Positions 11,199 through 23,082 are shown, counted from the stretch's first letter. The stretch is DNA of 64,000 bases from Chinchilla lanigera (GCF_000276665.1 NW_004955476.1:9655051-9719050); one strand, 5' to 3'. Notes: a model not told the origin generated them from the letters alone. Program-made: numbers and translations.

Positions 11199-11532
11199 TG
11201 ACAGCTAATCCTGATTGTCAGCTTGGGCAGCCTGAGAGATGCCTAGGAGATTAGTAAAGCATACTTCAGGGTGTGTCTAGGGAGGCTGGGAGGACATGAC
11301 TAAGAGGGAAGTATCTGGTTCCTAGTCCCTTCCTCTGGGGCTCCTCCTGTTCTATCTCCCAGATACCACGAGGTGAGCGCTCTCCCCCAGCACAGCCCTC
11401 TACCATGATGTTTATGCCTTGGAACTGGCTGGTCATGAACAGAAACTTCTGAAACTACTAGCCACAATAAGCCCTTCCTCCTCAAGTGGACTATGTCAGG
11501 CATTTTGTCTAAACTATAGAAAGCCTAATACA
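11199..11532 (+). mobile_element. MaLR 5' LTR
   Basis: A 334-bp LTR running from TGACAGCTAATCC to AAGCCTAATACA. It contains the typical MaLR segments GGTGTGTCTAGGG, CCACGAGGTGAGC and TCAGGCATTTTGTCT. It pairs with the LTR at 13090-13421 in the same orientation. AATTGGTACTGAC follows directly, resembling the MaLR primer-binding region. The two LTRs are visibly diverged, so the insertion is old. Confidence 0.85.
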
Positions 11533-13089
11533 AAAAATTGGTACTGACAAACAGGCCCATTGCCTTGATTCTACCTAACCAAGTGGTTCAGAAGTTCTTA
11601 GGACTGGTTAGCAAGTGACATCTGGAAAAGTTTGAAGACATAGGTTACAGAAGCTTCAAATGTTGTACCAAAGCTTGATGGGTTACTCTGGTGGAATTTC
11701 AGAAGACCAAAATGCTGGTAGGAATATGGACAATAAAGACTACACCATGAGATTTCATATGGAAACAAGGACTGTGCTTGGAATTTGACTAGAGGCCACA
11801 TGGGTTACATTCAGAAAGAGAATTTGTGTATATCTTATCCATGTCCTCAAACCTGTCATACAGCTGAGTTTAAGAGTGAGAGATTAATTGATCTAGTGGA
11901 GGAAATTTCAAGGCAGCCCAACATTTAGGCTGTGACATGGATACTGCTGGCTGCTTTTAGCCAGATTTATAGTGAGAATGTGAGCAAAAAGAAGAGCTGA
12001 AGGAACTCTGAGTTTGACCAGGAAAAAAAAGCACATGTTGAGGCCAAAGAGGTTTGGTAGGTAAAGAGATTAGTACAGTAAAGAAGAAGCCAAGTACTTT
12101 GCACAGGCACAAGAAGAGGGAGTAACTCAGGGTGTCTCAGAAATCAGTGAGACCCCACCCACTGTAGGCTCAAGGGTACAACAATATAAACCTTGAAGAA
12201 GAAAGCCTGTGGGCCCCCTGCTTAAAAAGGAACACCTAAGAAATTGGCTCCCTGGGGTTCATTTCAGTCTGCTCAGCCATCCAGGCACTCAAAGGCTACC
12301 ACAGCTATGGTCCAAGAGGACCTGGCTACTGCTCAAGCTGGCAACATACTTAGATGTTGTGCATGTGATGCTGGTTTTACAGGTATGCAGAATGCAAGAG
12401 TAATGAGTTCATGGAGGCTTCCACCCAGATTTCAATGGGAGACCAGGCAATGTGTGACAGGGTGAGAGTCCCTGCCAAGAGGCCTGAGAGGGTAATGTAT
12501 GAAGCTATGAGAGAGGACAAAGCTACAATAGATACCCAAGGAAGTTGAAGATACTAGGAACATCTCCTAAAGAAAGCCATAGACACTAAGTAAAGCCAGC
12601 CCAAGAGAGAGACTATGTCCACTGCCACCAGCAAGACCACAGGGCTACCCAAGACCTTTTGCACTAGTGTGAAGCCATCATGTGTCCCAGATGCCAGACA
12701 TGGAGCTACAGGATTTCACATTTGCCCTGCTGGGTTTCAGTCTTGCTTTTGTCTTCGTCTTTTCTTTCTTCTTATTCCTTGCCCCCTGCAGAAAGAGAAT
12801 GTTTACCTTGCACCATTGAATCTTGGGAGCATGTAACTTGTTTATGGAATTATACAAGAGCTCACAGTTAAGAGTTTACCTTGAGTCTTAGAAGGTACTT
12901 TGGACTTGGACTTTCAGGCAATGTTACAACTGTTGAAGCTTTAGGGAAGATATTCATGCATTACAGTTGTATGCAGGGAGGTTATATCTTTTTAGGCAGA
13001 ATTATGACCTAGCTATTATCTCTTATTTGTAGATTAAGTATGGTTTAAGGAGGTGTATTTGGGTGTCAGGTTGGCAAGGGGTGGATTTG
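11533..13089 (+). mobile_element. MaLR internal region (non-coding)
   Basis: The 1.56-kb interior resembles MST/THE1-type internal sequence: CAAAATGCTGGTAGGAATAT, GGACAATAAAGAC, GAGGAAATTTCAAGGCAGC and GCTGGGTTTCAGTCTTGC appear in family order. MaLRs have no pol and depend on ERV-L enzymes. No gag-like frame survives here, and short frames such as 12209-12403 are incidental. Together with its LTRs it makes one element of about 2.2 kb. Confidence 0.85.
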
Positions 13090-13421
13090 TGATGGTTCCT
13101 CTAGATTGTTAACTTCGTTGGCTTCAGAGATACCTACAGGATCAGTAGAGCACACTTCTGGGTGTGTCTGTGTGGACTGTGGAGGTGTGGCATCGGGAAC
13201 GGTATCTGGTCCCTGGCCAATTTCTCTGGGCTCCTTCTCTGCTCTGCACTTCCAGTTATGATGAGTTGAGCACCTTTCCTCCCCTATGACCATCTGCCAT
13301 GACGCTTCTGCCTTGCAGCTGGTTGACTATGGACAGAAACCACAAGCAGAAATCAATCCTTCCCCAAGTTGTTCATGTCAGGCATTTTTGTCTCAGCAAT
13401 GGAAAGGTGACTACTAGTGCA
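13090..13421 (+). mobile_element. MaLR 3' LTR
   Basis: A 332-bp partner of the 11199 LTR. It begins TGATGGTTCCTCTAG and contains GGGTGTGTCTGTGTGG, a variant of the family segment before the CCTTTCCTCCCC block, and TCAGGCATTTTTGTCTCAGC. It ends near ACTAGTGCA. L2-like sequence resumes immediately after. No clear 5-bp target duplication is visible, so edges may be off by a few bases. Confidence 0.85.
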
Positions 13422-13560
13422 CACTTCATCATCCCTCGTCCAACCTATTAGCAGGCCCTGATAGTATTATCTTCTAAAAATCTTACAGTCATCTACTTCT
13501 CTTCATTTTCACTACTGCACTCTTGTCCAAGTTCTTACCATCTGTCATGAGGACTCACAA
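13422..13560 (+). mobile_element. L2 LINE fragment, right of the MaLR insertion
   Basis: CCAACCTATTAGCAGGCCCT, CTTCATTTTCACTACTGCAC and TCTTGTCCAAGTTCTTACCATC follow mammalian L2 order directly after the sequence interrupted at 11198. This shows that the MaLR landed inside an older L2. Confidence 0.65.
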
Positions 13561-13716
13561 AAGTTGAGCTTGTTTCATCACTAATGTCATATTTTTATTA
13601 AGATTCTGAAAAACTGCAAATAAAATTAATGACCAATTTTACAAAACTATGCAATAACTGAAGGGTGAATAGTCTGGGAATTTTTTTTCAAATAAAACTC
13701 ACTTTTTTCAGTGCTA

Positions 13717-13926
13717 GGGCCCACTTGCTCTTTCTCCCCCCATCCCACCCCATCCCCAATATTGCAATGGGACCCAGTGGTATTTTATCACTGAGCTATA
13801 TCCGTAGCCCTTTTTATTTTGAACCAAGGTCTTGCTAAGTTGCCCAAACTGACCTCAAATTTGTGTTCCTCCTGCTTTAGCCTCCTGAATAACTATGAAT
13901 ACAGGCATGTACCACTGCCCCTGGCT
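13717..13926 (-). mobile_element. Dimeric B1-ID SINE, antisense
   Basis: On the plus strand, an ID antisense half comes first (GACCCAGTGGTATTTTATCACTGAGCTATATCC). An antisense B1 half follows (AAGGTCTTGCTAAGTTGCC, CTCCTGCTTTAGCCTCCTGA, ACAGGCATGTACCACTGCC). This B1-ID dimer is known from squirrel-like rodents and some other rodent families and helps to place the host. Diverged; no target duplication was resolved. Confidence 0.85.
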
Positions 13927-15309
13927 CCAAACACTGACTGTCTTAGGAAATATAATAGGAAAACCTCTTCATATTTTAGCAATCCTATTCATTACATATC
14001 CTATTATCCATCCTGTACTCAGCCTTATTATACAGCACTGATTTTATTGAGGGACTCACCTTTTCCACTTTTGATGTAAGACAGGCCATTGTTATCTGGA
14101 TTAATCTAAATCCCTTGCTGTCCTTCAATGCCCCTTACTAGTGAATGGTCTGGGATTCACATAATCCAGTTTTGGCCAGTGACATGAGAAGGGGCTATTG
14201 GGAGAGGGTAGAGAGGACTGGTGCTTTTTGCTTCTGGAAATAACTGTATTTGGTATGCAGCAGCCAGCTCACTGCCAGCATAGGAAAAACTGAAAATCCG
14301 GACAAGAGCTGGACTCTGTGTAATCCACTTGCAGACGTCCTACCCGTGGATTTCATGGTTCCTTTTTGCCTAAGTCTGTGCAAATAAAATTCTCTGTGCT
14401 TTGCAGCTAAAGTCATCCTGCCTGACAGAAAAAAAAAAAAAATTTTTTTTGTTGGCCCATACTCCTCAAATCATGGAAAGTCATTTGGCTAACTCAGTGA
14501 GTATTTGTACAGCAAACAGATGACAACAGTATTCACTATAGCAACCTGGAGAGTAATCCGTTCAATTAGGAACCCAGGGACGAATTTTAGAATAAACTTA
14601 GCAAGCTGAAAACTGTGAAAATGAATGGATAATTATGAAATTAATTCTTTGAATTACTAAAAATATTTCACCGTTTGTAATTAATTGTACTTGTTCAGCA
14701 GACAAGAACTACAATTTATCATGAACCTTTTGAGGAAGAAAATCTGTTTCTACAGAATTTTTTTTTTTCCTCACTGAAAAGATTATCAAATAGATTACAA
14801 ATTTTCAAAGATTTAACATTTGTCACAGCACAGATCTCTGAGACTGACATTTTAATGCAATTTTGTGCCAGGGTTATGATCACTATTTCAACCTAAAGAT
14901 GCCAGGAAATTCAGCTGTACTTGTACCCATCTCATTAAGTAGCTTAAAGGTACTTTCCTGAACAAATCTCTGAGATAAGTGTGTTAGTGTGTTCTTTATC
15001 TTATTCTCATAAAGATAGGTGATAGAGTAAAAACGTAGGTCTATTTGTTTGCTGTTACACACTAGTAGTGAACATGACTATACCTTGTAAAAGCAATTTT
15101 TTCTTGTGAATTTGTATCTCGGTATTATATATTAAAATGTGAATGAGAGAGAACAAGGAGAGATTGGTAACATATTAATGCATACTCTTTGGCTATTTTG
15201 TCCTTAATTGATCTCTTCTTAAGAATAATGAAATGTCCCAGACTACAATTCTAACCATATTGCCATCTTGGTTTGAAAATCTGCTATGCTGACGTCTCAT
15301 GGACATGAA
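13927..15309. other. Mostly unique, AT-rich sequence
   Basis: 14421-14448 is an A/T run. 14480-15060 is AT-rich with TAATTA-type motifs (around 14640-14690) and could be conserved regulatory DNA, but this cannot be judged without alignment. 14100-14410 may hold an old MER-type repeat. No gene recognised. Confidence 0.4.
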
Positions 15310-15985
15310 AGGAACTGTACCTATTTTAAGTGTGCAGTTTGGTGCAGACAGAAAAATGTACACAGCTATGCAACTCCAATCACAATCAAGATACAGAATC
15401 TTGGCATGGCATTCCAAAATTCCTCATGCTCCTTTCTAATAGCAGCTCAGTTCTGCCACTAGAGAATAATTTTACCTGTTTTCCAGTTTCACAGTACGTG
15501 ATAGTTTGTAAGTGGCTTTTGCACTGTCTATAGTTCTTATTCCTCTTTATTGCTGAAGAGCACCCCTCACATGGGTAAATTATAATTTATTTGCCCGTTG
15601 ATGGGCATTGGGGTTGTTTCCACTTTGGGACTATTATCATAAAGCCTCCATGATCAGCACTTGGAGGTCTTGGTGTTGACACACGTTATGTCCCTTGGTA
15701 TACACCCAGAAACAGGGATTGCCAGACTGTACAGTCAGTTGTGCCTCTAACTGTATGCAAAATTGCCAGGCTCTTTTGCAAAGAGGGTGGAGCAGTTTGC
15801 ACTCTGATCGCTAAATGTGCATGTCCCACTGTTTTACATTTTGACCAACACCTGGTAATGTCAGTCTTTTTAGTTTCAGCCACTATAATATGTGATAACT
15901 CACTGTGGATTTAATTTGCATTTCCTTAAGGATCCATAATATTGACCACCTTTTCATGTGCTTAAGTTGAACTTTTCTGTCACGT
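15310..15985 (-). mobile_element. Old L1M 3'-end fragment, antisense
   Basis: The plus strand reads the reverse complement of ancient L1 3' sequence in order: AAGTGTGCAGTTTGG, TTTGCCCGTTGATGGGCATT, GGGTTGTTTCCACTTTGGGA, CCCTTGGTATACACCCAG, and GATTTAATTTGCATTTCCTTAAGG near the right end. No ORF survives. The same part of L1 is represented at 1433-2714 by another copy. Confidence 0.9.
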
Positions 15986-16016
15986 TTAGTAAAGTAAAAG
16001 AGAAGTATCTTGTGTT

Positions 16017-16246
16017 GAGCGGCCATCAGGCTCACACCCATAACCCCAGCTACTCCAGAGGCTGAGGTGGAGCCAGCCACATTGGAGCCAGCTTGAGCAA
16101 TGTAGCAAGACTCTGTCTCAAAAGAAAATTTTAAAAAAAGTAGAGGATGGGGATGTAGCCCAGTGGTAGAATTCTTGTCCTGGGTTCAGCCCCTGGTACT
16201 GTAGAAGAGAAAAAAGGAAGGAAAGAGAAAAGGGAGGGAAGGAGAC
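16017..16246 (+). mobile_element. Dimeric B1-ID SINE
   Basis: The B1 half is ATCAGGCTCACACCC, CCCAGCTACTCCAGAGGCTG, then AGCAATGTAGCAAGACTCTG. An A-rich linker leads to an ID half (GGGGATGTAGCCCAGTGGTA, TCCTGGGTTCAGCCCCTGG), and a GA-rich tail runs to 16246. This is the same dimer type as at 13717 in the opposite orientation. Confidence 0.85.
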
Positions 16247-16706
16247 ACCACATCATTTGCAACAGTATGGATAACTGGCACACATTGTGTTAAGTGACAG
16301 AAGCCAGGTACAGATGAGTGACCTAGATTGTACATGAAATCTAAAAGGTCAACCTTCTAGAAGCAGAGACAGAAGGGTGGTTACCAGGGCTAGGAGCAGA
16401 TGGTGCAGGGGAGCTGGGGAGGCTTTGGTCAAAGCATACAAAATTTTAGTTAGGAAGAATAGGTCCTCCTGACTAAATAGGAATAGGTCCTTATTTAGTA
16501 TCACAGTGACTATGGTCAACACCAACGTACATGTACTTAAAATCACTAAAAGTAGATTTCACGTTTTTCCCACAAAACATAGTAAGGAGATGCAACAGCA
16601 CGTACATGTCAATTAGCTTGGTTTAGCCAGCCCACAAAGTGTGTGTGCTCTGGAACACTGTATTGCACACCATAAGTATATACAACTTGTACTTGTCAAT
16701 TTAAAA
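16247..16706 (+). mobile_element. L1M 3'-end fragment, sense
   Basis: TTGTGTTAAGTGACAGAAGCC, GAAGGGTGGTTACCAGGGCT and GACTATGGTCAACACCAACG appear first. CAATTAGCTTGGTTTAGCC and TTGCACACCATAAGTATATAC complete the standard order of an old L1 3' end on the plus strand. It terminates in an A/T-rich run at about 16706. Confidence 0.88.
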
Positions 16707-17164
16707 ATCCTAATTATTAAAATCTTAAAATGATAATTTCTAGTGGTTTATTGAAAAGAACAGTTAATGCTTAAATTTTTTTTTTCTTGACCAGTTTTGC
16801 ATGCTTATATCTGGTAATCTGAGCAACTAATTTAAGACAACAACATGCAATATAACAACCATCACTGAATTCCTACCCTCTCGTTTAGTGAAGCTCTGTA
16901 TGGTTTCTAATTTTTTTTATTACTTGTTATTGTCTTTAACTGTTTGATCAATCTTGCATTGTTACATCTGGTAATCTGAGCTACTTTGTTGAAGCTAACA
17001 ATATGTAATATAACAGCCATTGTTAATTCCTTTCACCTTGTTTTGAAATCCTGTATTGTTTTTATTGTTGGTGTGTTGTTTTGTTTTTGTCTTTGTTGTT
17101 GTTTTGTTACTGTTTTTTCTCTTTAAAATAAAAATGAAAAAAATTTTTTAAAAACGATAACTTC
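16707..17164. other. AT-rich sequence with internal near-repeat
   Basis: CATGCTTATATCTGGTAATCTGAGC (16799-16823) and TTGTTACATCTGGTAATCTGAGC (16959-16981) are related. Each is followed by AACAA(C/T)AT...ATAACA(A/G)CCAT, indicating a diverged duplication with an offset of about 160 bp. No gene recognised. Confidence 0.5.
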
Positions 17165-17460
17165 AAAGAATGGAAGTTGAGACTAGAAGAGTGGTGACCG
17201 AGGCTGGAGAGCCTGGGGAAGCGGGTTGGGAAAGGCTGCCGAGCAGCATCGTCACGGTTCTCAGGCCAGCCTGCCGCTCAGTGGGGTGACCACAGGTAAC
17301 AAGTACGTGCTGTATATTATGGAAAGCTACAAAAAAGGAACCGGAGTGCTTTCCTTATAAAAGAAGGGTTGTAAAAATATGTTTAACCTTATTTAAACGT
17401 TACACAATGTGTACATCTGTCACCCCATGAATACGTAGACTTGTTTCATATAATAGATGA
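17165..17460 (+). mobile_element. L1M 3'-end fragment, sense, second copy
   Basis: GAATGGAAGTTGAGACTAGA, GTGGTGACCGAGGCTGG and GTGACCACAGGTAACAAGTA appear first. A tail-proximal segment with ACAATGTGTACATCTGTCACCC and CATGAATACGTAGAC follows L1 3'-end order. More diverged than the copy at 16247. Confidence 0.7.
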
Positions 17461-17576
17461 AGACGTTTTTAAAAATAAAAATTATAATTAAATGAATACC
17501 CAAATAAAATTTTAACAAGAGAAATCAGGAAGTGTGTAATTTACTCTCCATTTTTTAGCTTTTCAAGGTGCAGCCT

Positions 17577-18850
17577 GAGGTCACTGATCAACATTTCATC
17601 CTTTCAGACGTTAGTGTTTAACACTGTTGTACTTTAGCTGCATCCCACAAGTCTGAGAGTTTGAATTCTGTTACTCTAACTCCCTCTGTCCTCTACGTCC
17701 ATGTACTGTATCTGGAGGATGGCCTGCTATCTTTTGTTATCTGTCGCTAATTGAACGCTGTTGTGGTCAGGAAATACTTCAAATGGCCTCGATTGTTCTC
17801 AAGGCCTCAGAGCTTGTTTAATGAAGACAGAATGGCCTCTCTCAGGGAATGCTGTGTGCACGGTCGACACAGTTCCTCTGTGTAGACTCAACTTTGTTTC
17901 CGGCATCATTTTCTTTCAGTAAAAAACATTCTTTCACTTTTCATGTTGTGCAAGTCTGCTGGAGAAATCACTTCATTCGTGTTTGCTGGAGAGTCATTGT
18001 TTTGCTTTCATTTTGAAGCATATTTTCCAGTGCACACAAAACTCTAAAATGACCCATTTTTTCTGTAAGCCCATTAAGGACATTGTTTCCATGCATAATG
18101 ATTTGCTGTCCTTTGGCTTGCTCTGTTTTTGACAAGAAGTCGGCTTTCTTTCTGATATGCCAGTCTCTGTAGTTACTCTGTCCCTCCCTACCCACCGGTG
18201 CTTTGAAGCTGTTCTCCTTCTCATTATTTACAAGAATGACTCCTGTCCTGGTCTGCTTTTCCTTGTGCTGGCTGTTCGTTAAGCCTCTTGGATCTGTGAG
18301 TTGATATTTTTTATGACTTCAGAAAAAAGTTTGGCCACCGCTTATGCAGTGTATTTAGTCTTTGTAGGGAGCTAACTGTATGTACGACCCTACAAGTTGC
18401 TCACACTTTTCCTAGTCTTTTGTTTTTTTTCCTCTCTATATTTCAGGGAGGACAGTGTTGTGGGGTTTTTGTTGGTGCTGCTGGGGATTGAACTCACAGG
18501 CTCCAGTAGAGTAGGCAAGTACTCTACCACTGAGCTACACCCCCAGCCCAGTGGGACAGTTTTTATTGCTCTGTCTTGAGGTTCATGGATCTTTCCTCCT
18601 CTAACATCTAACCTGTTGTTAAATCCATCCATTCTTTTTGCATTTGAGATACTATTCTTTAGGTCAAGAAGTTCCATTTGTTCTCTTTTTTGTTTCCATT
18701 CCTCTTCACATTGTATCTACATTTTTCTTTAATTTCTTGAACATATTTAAAATAGTTTGTTAAGGGTCCATGTCTGCTGACATTATTTGTGTGTTTGTTT
18801 CTCCTGAGTGACTTTCTCTGGAACATGCATTACATATTTTGGGATCTTGA
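17577..18850 (-). mobile_element. Old L1M fragment, antisense, interrupted by ID
   Basis: Segments around TTGTGGTCAGGAAATACTTC (17762) and TTTGCTTTCATTTTGAAGCA (18000) are reverse-complement L1M sequence. So are GACAAGAAGTCGGCTTTCTT (18132) and AAGCCTCTTGGATCTGTGAG (18281). The pattern continues after the ID element with GTCAAGAAGTTCCATTTG and TTTCTTGAACATATTTAAAATAG. No intact frame remains. Confidence 0.8.
18464..18549 (-). mobile_element. ID SINE, antisense, inside the L1M
   Basis: The plus strand shows GCTGGGGATTGAACTCACAG (reverse of the B-box region), then AAGTACTCTACCACTGAGCTACACCCCCAGCC (reverse of the A-box region). These are the antisense form of tRNA-derived ID. The flanks share GGACAGT (18450s and 18554-18560) as a possible short target duplication. 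It post-dates the L1 around it. Confidence 0.85.
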
Positions 18851-20767
18851 TGAACAAAACGCCCTCAGGTTCACCGAGATATCTCCTCTCCAGCGCACGA
18901 GAATGGAAATGTCTCCTTCCTCACACCTGCTGGCCCAGAGTTTCCCTTTCCCATCCCTAATAGTTGTTCAAGCCCTGACAACTGTGCATGCCAGGCTGAC
19001 GGGGTTGGGTCTACAGGTGAGCCTAGCGCCAGTGGGTCCTCCAAGTGGCCTTGGCCTGCAGTGTCCAGCCATTTCAGCCTCCAAACCTTTGATGTCTGTC
19101 TTTCCAGCTTGAGGCGAACACTGGGCTCATCTTGGATTTTTCCTCTGGACATGACAGTCCCAAGGTCTCCCCCAGGCGCGAGGGCCAGGTAAGAGTAGGA
19201 CCCACTTCGGTCTTCCAGCCCTCGAACACAGCAGTGGGCACATTCTGATGCTTAAAAGGTAAAATCATTGCTCTCCTGTATTTGTCCAGTGTTTTAGTTG
19301 TATAGAATGTGGTGACTACTAGTCCGATACAAGGTACTCTGTGTGCCTGGAAGCAGATGTTTTACATTTTTAAAATTTTTTAATGGCTAGGTTAAATCAT
19401 TCTCATATTTCTGATTTCATAAAACTCTGAGATTCTAATGTCTAGAAATTAGACAAAGTTCATCAAAGATAATTTAGTGATAAGGGTCTCTATAGACTAG
19501 CCCAGTAAACCTTTCAATTTAACTATCATTATTTTATGTTCCTAGAAATTAAAATATATTAAACATTAAAATGTAGATAGAAACACTAGAAAACAATTAG
19601 AATAAAAGAACACAGAAATTTTACCTTTTCAGATTTAACATCATATTTATGTCTTAACTGTTCCTGCAAAACATTAAAGATTGTCCTTAATTACCATTAG
19701 TAAATAAATCTTAAGATTTAAAATTCTCATTTTTTTATTTCTACCTAGGAAATTCATATTTCTGGCTTTTTTTAGAATTTCATTCAAGGAAAAGTTTGAC
19801 AGCTAAAGTTACTTATAATATTCTAAAATAACCCAACTGTACAACCATTAAAATTCACATTAAATAAAGAGATTGGCCCTCTCTCAAGAAATTATATTCT
19901 CAAATTCAAGAAATTATACGATAAAATATTTTTTAAAATAATCTTTTCATGTTTCAAATTAGATATTAACCTGCGATATGAAAAGTTAGACTAAATTTTA
20001 AATAACCATGTCAATAGAATTTTCCTTTTTTTTTTTTTTCTTAAAAAGCTCTTTCAAGAACTTCCAACATACTAATTATGCATGACCTCCCCTGTCGAAA
20101 TCCATGTTGAACATTCTTCATCAAATTTTGTTACCAAATGCTCTTTTTTGGGCTCTTAAAGTGGTCTGTAAATTATTTTACACACAATATTGGAGAAATC
20201 TCTGCTACTACAGTTACTGATTTATATGTGTGAACATTCTACAATTATATTATCATGTTGTGTTTTTTCAGTTGAGTTGAGCCTTCCTTCAATTTAAAAA
20301 TGTTAAAGGGCTTTTGTTTAGGCTTATTTTTATTTTTTTCAAATGAACACAAGGTAAAAATAACGAAATCTAAACTTTTCATCTGGTTTAAAGACATCTC
20401 ATAGTCTTTCACCTATATCTTGACAGTCATATATATATGTAATTCCTTCAGTACTTATATGTTTTGTCATTAATAATAGGGAAATACATCTACATACAAA
20501 CATGAAGGGGGTATTTACTTTTTTGAAATCCAAACTCTGTATACATAGACTAACTACTCCCTTTCTGTAAACTTGTAGATATTTTCCATTTCCTAATTTC
20601 TAAACTCCACATATTTATCCAAATCTAGCAACTAATTTCCCGGTACCTCCTCTTTTGTCTCACAGCTATTTTCTTTCTTTTAAACCATGTAAGAAATATA
20701 GCAGATCGAGCAAAGAAGAACTCTATGAAAATTAAATGTTTTCATCAGAAAGAAAAGATAAGTGTTT
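18851..20767. other. Unique sequence, AT-rich beyond 19300
   Basis: 18870-19260 is GC-balanced and carries open frames of 64-107 residues on both strands, none recognised. 19300-20760 is strongly AT-rich and nearly free of open frames. No repeat family identified. Confidence 0.4.
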
Positions 20768-20882
20768 GAGGAAACGGATGTTTATTGAGATTTGCATATT
20801 ATACAGTGTATGCATGTATCAAAACATCACACAGTACCCCACACATGTACACAATTTTGTATATTAATTTTAAAAAACAAAG
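20768..20882 (+). mobile_element. L1 3'-end remnant, sense
   Basis: ATCAAAACATCACACAGTACCCC followed by ACACATGTACACAATTTTGTATATTAATTTTAAAAA is a diverged L1 3' terminus. Confidence 0.7.
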
Positions 20883-21627
20883 AAGAAAATTGCCATCAGT
20901 CAATAAGCATGTAGTTTTTGAACATGGGAATAAGAGTTCTTCAGTTTTGGTGAAGCAAGCCATCACCGGGAGATATAGGATGAAATTCGGATTCCCCGGT
21001 CCATGCTGGAGAGATTAACTCTCAAAGCTTGGGTGGGTCCCAGAGCACGGACTCGTAACCCAAAGCCCAGGCAATCATAAAGCAGGTTCTCTGTGGAGCG
21101 TGTGGCCCTGCCCGCAATGACCCCGCAGATGATGGAAGGAAGAATTCTCTTCTTGTTCTGACCTGACATTTTTCAAATTAGGGTGCAGGCACCCCAACGC
21201 ACTGATAGGAAGAAAGGATTTTTAATCCACAAAATCAACATGTTCAATGCCAAATGTTAACTTAAAAAGAGAGAGAGAGAGAAGAACCAGAAGGAGAGAA
21301 GATGATTAAGTGGCAACTGATTTAGCAGAAAAATCGAAACTTAAGCTGCCAGAAGTCAAGGTGGCACATATCACTGAACCCCAGAAAGACTCAGAAATTG
21401 AGACATTGGATGTTTTTGAAAGCGGCCTGCAGACAAGAGGACTGCTGCCCCCAGACGCAGTCAGGCTCTCAGAACCCGTCTTTCACACCAGCCTTTGGGC
21501 GACTTTTGCCATCAGGACAAAAGAAAGGTGCTCTGTTCTCTGGAGATTAAGCCGGAGGCCTGGGAAGAGAGGGGCCGGGGAGGCAGAGCCTGCAGGGTAG
21601 TTACTGGAAAGACGGGAGTGAAAGAAT
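20883..21627. other. Unique sequence, no gene recognised
   Basis: Includes a short GA run at 21268-21281. Plus-strand frames of 96 residues (21310-21600) and 73 residues (21495-21716, entering the next SINE) have no recognised domain. Confidence 0.4.
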
Positions 21628-21771
21628 GGTTCGGCGGCACACGTGGGAGGCTGAGGCGGGAGGATCACAAATTCAAGGCCGATCTGGGCAATTTAGGGAA
21701 ACCCTGTCTCACATGACAAGGACTGGACATCCCTGAGTGCTCCCTGGGGCAATCCCCAGTGTACACTGCAA
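21628..21771 (+). mobile_element. B1-ID SINE, 5'-truncated
   Basis: CACACGTGGGAGGCTGAGGC, AGGATCACAAATTCAAGGCC and ATCTGGGCAATTTAGG are the B1 half. A short ID-like remnant follows (CCTGAGTGCTCCCTGGGGCAATCCCCAGTG). Diverged. Confidence 0.75.
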
Positions 21772-22930
21772 AATGAAGGGGGTGCGTGGGGAATGTTTAC
21801 ATACTGCAAGAGAAACTCTCTTCCTCTTTCTTTACCCACCGACCAGGCCACACCGTGGTGAAACGGGTCACTCTGGGCACCGTGCCAGCCCCAGGCCCTG
21901 CCAGCAGCTGCTGTGCCACCAACACAAGGCCTGGGCAAAGCTCACTTCAGCAAAGCTTCAACAGGACACACACACTCCCACCGCCTTGTAAACGAGCCTC
22001 TTGGTTCTCTCTTACACCTGGATGGAGGATTAAACTCATATTTCAAGACATAAAGCCAAATTAACCATCAAAACAGTCCTAAAGCCTAGAATGAAAACCA
22101 AGGGTTTAGAGAAGACAGACAGTGCCCGGAGAATAAAAAAATCCACTGAGTTAAGGGTGGAAAGAAGCAAATCTGCACTTCCGGTCACAAGATCCCAAAC
22201 AGAAACGATGTTCCATGGAGTCGGAGCCGTGAGAATGAAGACAGAGGCTACTGTCAAAGAGAGACTTCAACGTTTTCTCTAAAGAGACAGGTGAGACCTT
22301 CAGGCCGCAAAGACACCCGGAGAACCCAGCACGTCTCGGACAAACATTCGCACACTGTCAGGAAGGAGAAGATTCAAAGTGCTCTCGTGCTCCGTGTCCC
22401 CTAGAAAGGATCGGATCGGGTAGTGTCGGGCTGTGTAACCGCAAGGCTGGAAACCAGAGTCAACGGAGTGGTCGCTCTCCTATCCGGAGAGATAGAAACA
22501 TTTCCAGAGATCTGCAAACGCTCACCTCCTGGGTGCCCATCCCGGGCAGCACTAGAAACGTGCGCAACAGACTAAGTGACAACAGAGGAAAATAAGAGAG
22601 AGGGACAACACGGGGCAAAGGAGGGAGCCCAGGCGACAAGACGCACCCTGGGATGTCCAGAGGTCACGGAGAACACCTGGCTCACGTCAGCAGGACCACC
22701 GAGGTCGTCTTCGTCACCAGGATTTGGTGACAGTGTTTAGAAAAATAAGCAACAGAGACTGGATTATAAACTGCGGAGGAAGACAGGACTTTTCCTGAGA
22801 GAGATGCTCTCCTGGGCACCACTTCCTAACGCCACTTCCTAATGCTTCTTGGGTAGTCTATAATCGTCTTTGACAACTGGAGGAAAGTAAAACTTCTGCC
22901 ATGATGCCAACTTTAAAGAGTTGGGTATCT
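21772..22930. other. Unique sequence with raised CpG content, no gene recognised
   Basis: 22090-22720 is purine-rich and retains more CpG than its surroundings (for example GGATCGGATCGGGTAGTGTC near 22407). Short frames occur on both strands; none recognised. Confidence 0.4.
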
Positions 22931-23082
22931 TAGCCGGGCATTGCAGCTCACACCTAAAACCCTGGTGCTCGGAAGACTGAGGCAGGAGAAGCACAGTGCG
23001 TTCCTGGTGACTCTGGGCTAGATAGCGTGTTCGAGGCCAGCCTGAACTACTTAGCAAGCTCCTTTCTCAGAAAACAAAATTT
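22931..23082 (+). mobile_element. B1-type SINE
   Basis: GCCGGGCATTGCAGCTCACA, GAAGACTGAGGCAGGAGAAG, then the duplicated right half (CTGGGCTAGATAGCGTGTTC and GAGGCCAGCCTGAACTACTT). The A-rich tail is short. Confidence 0.88.
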
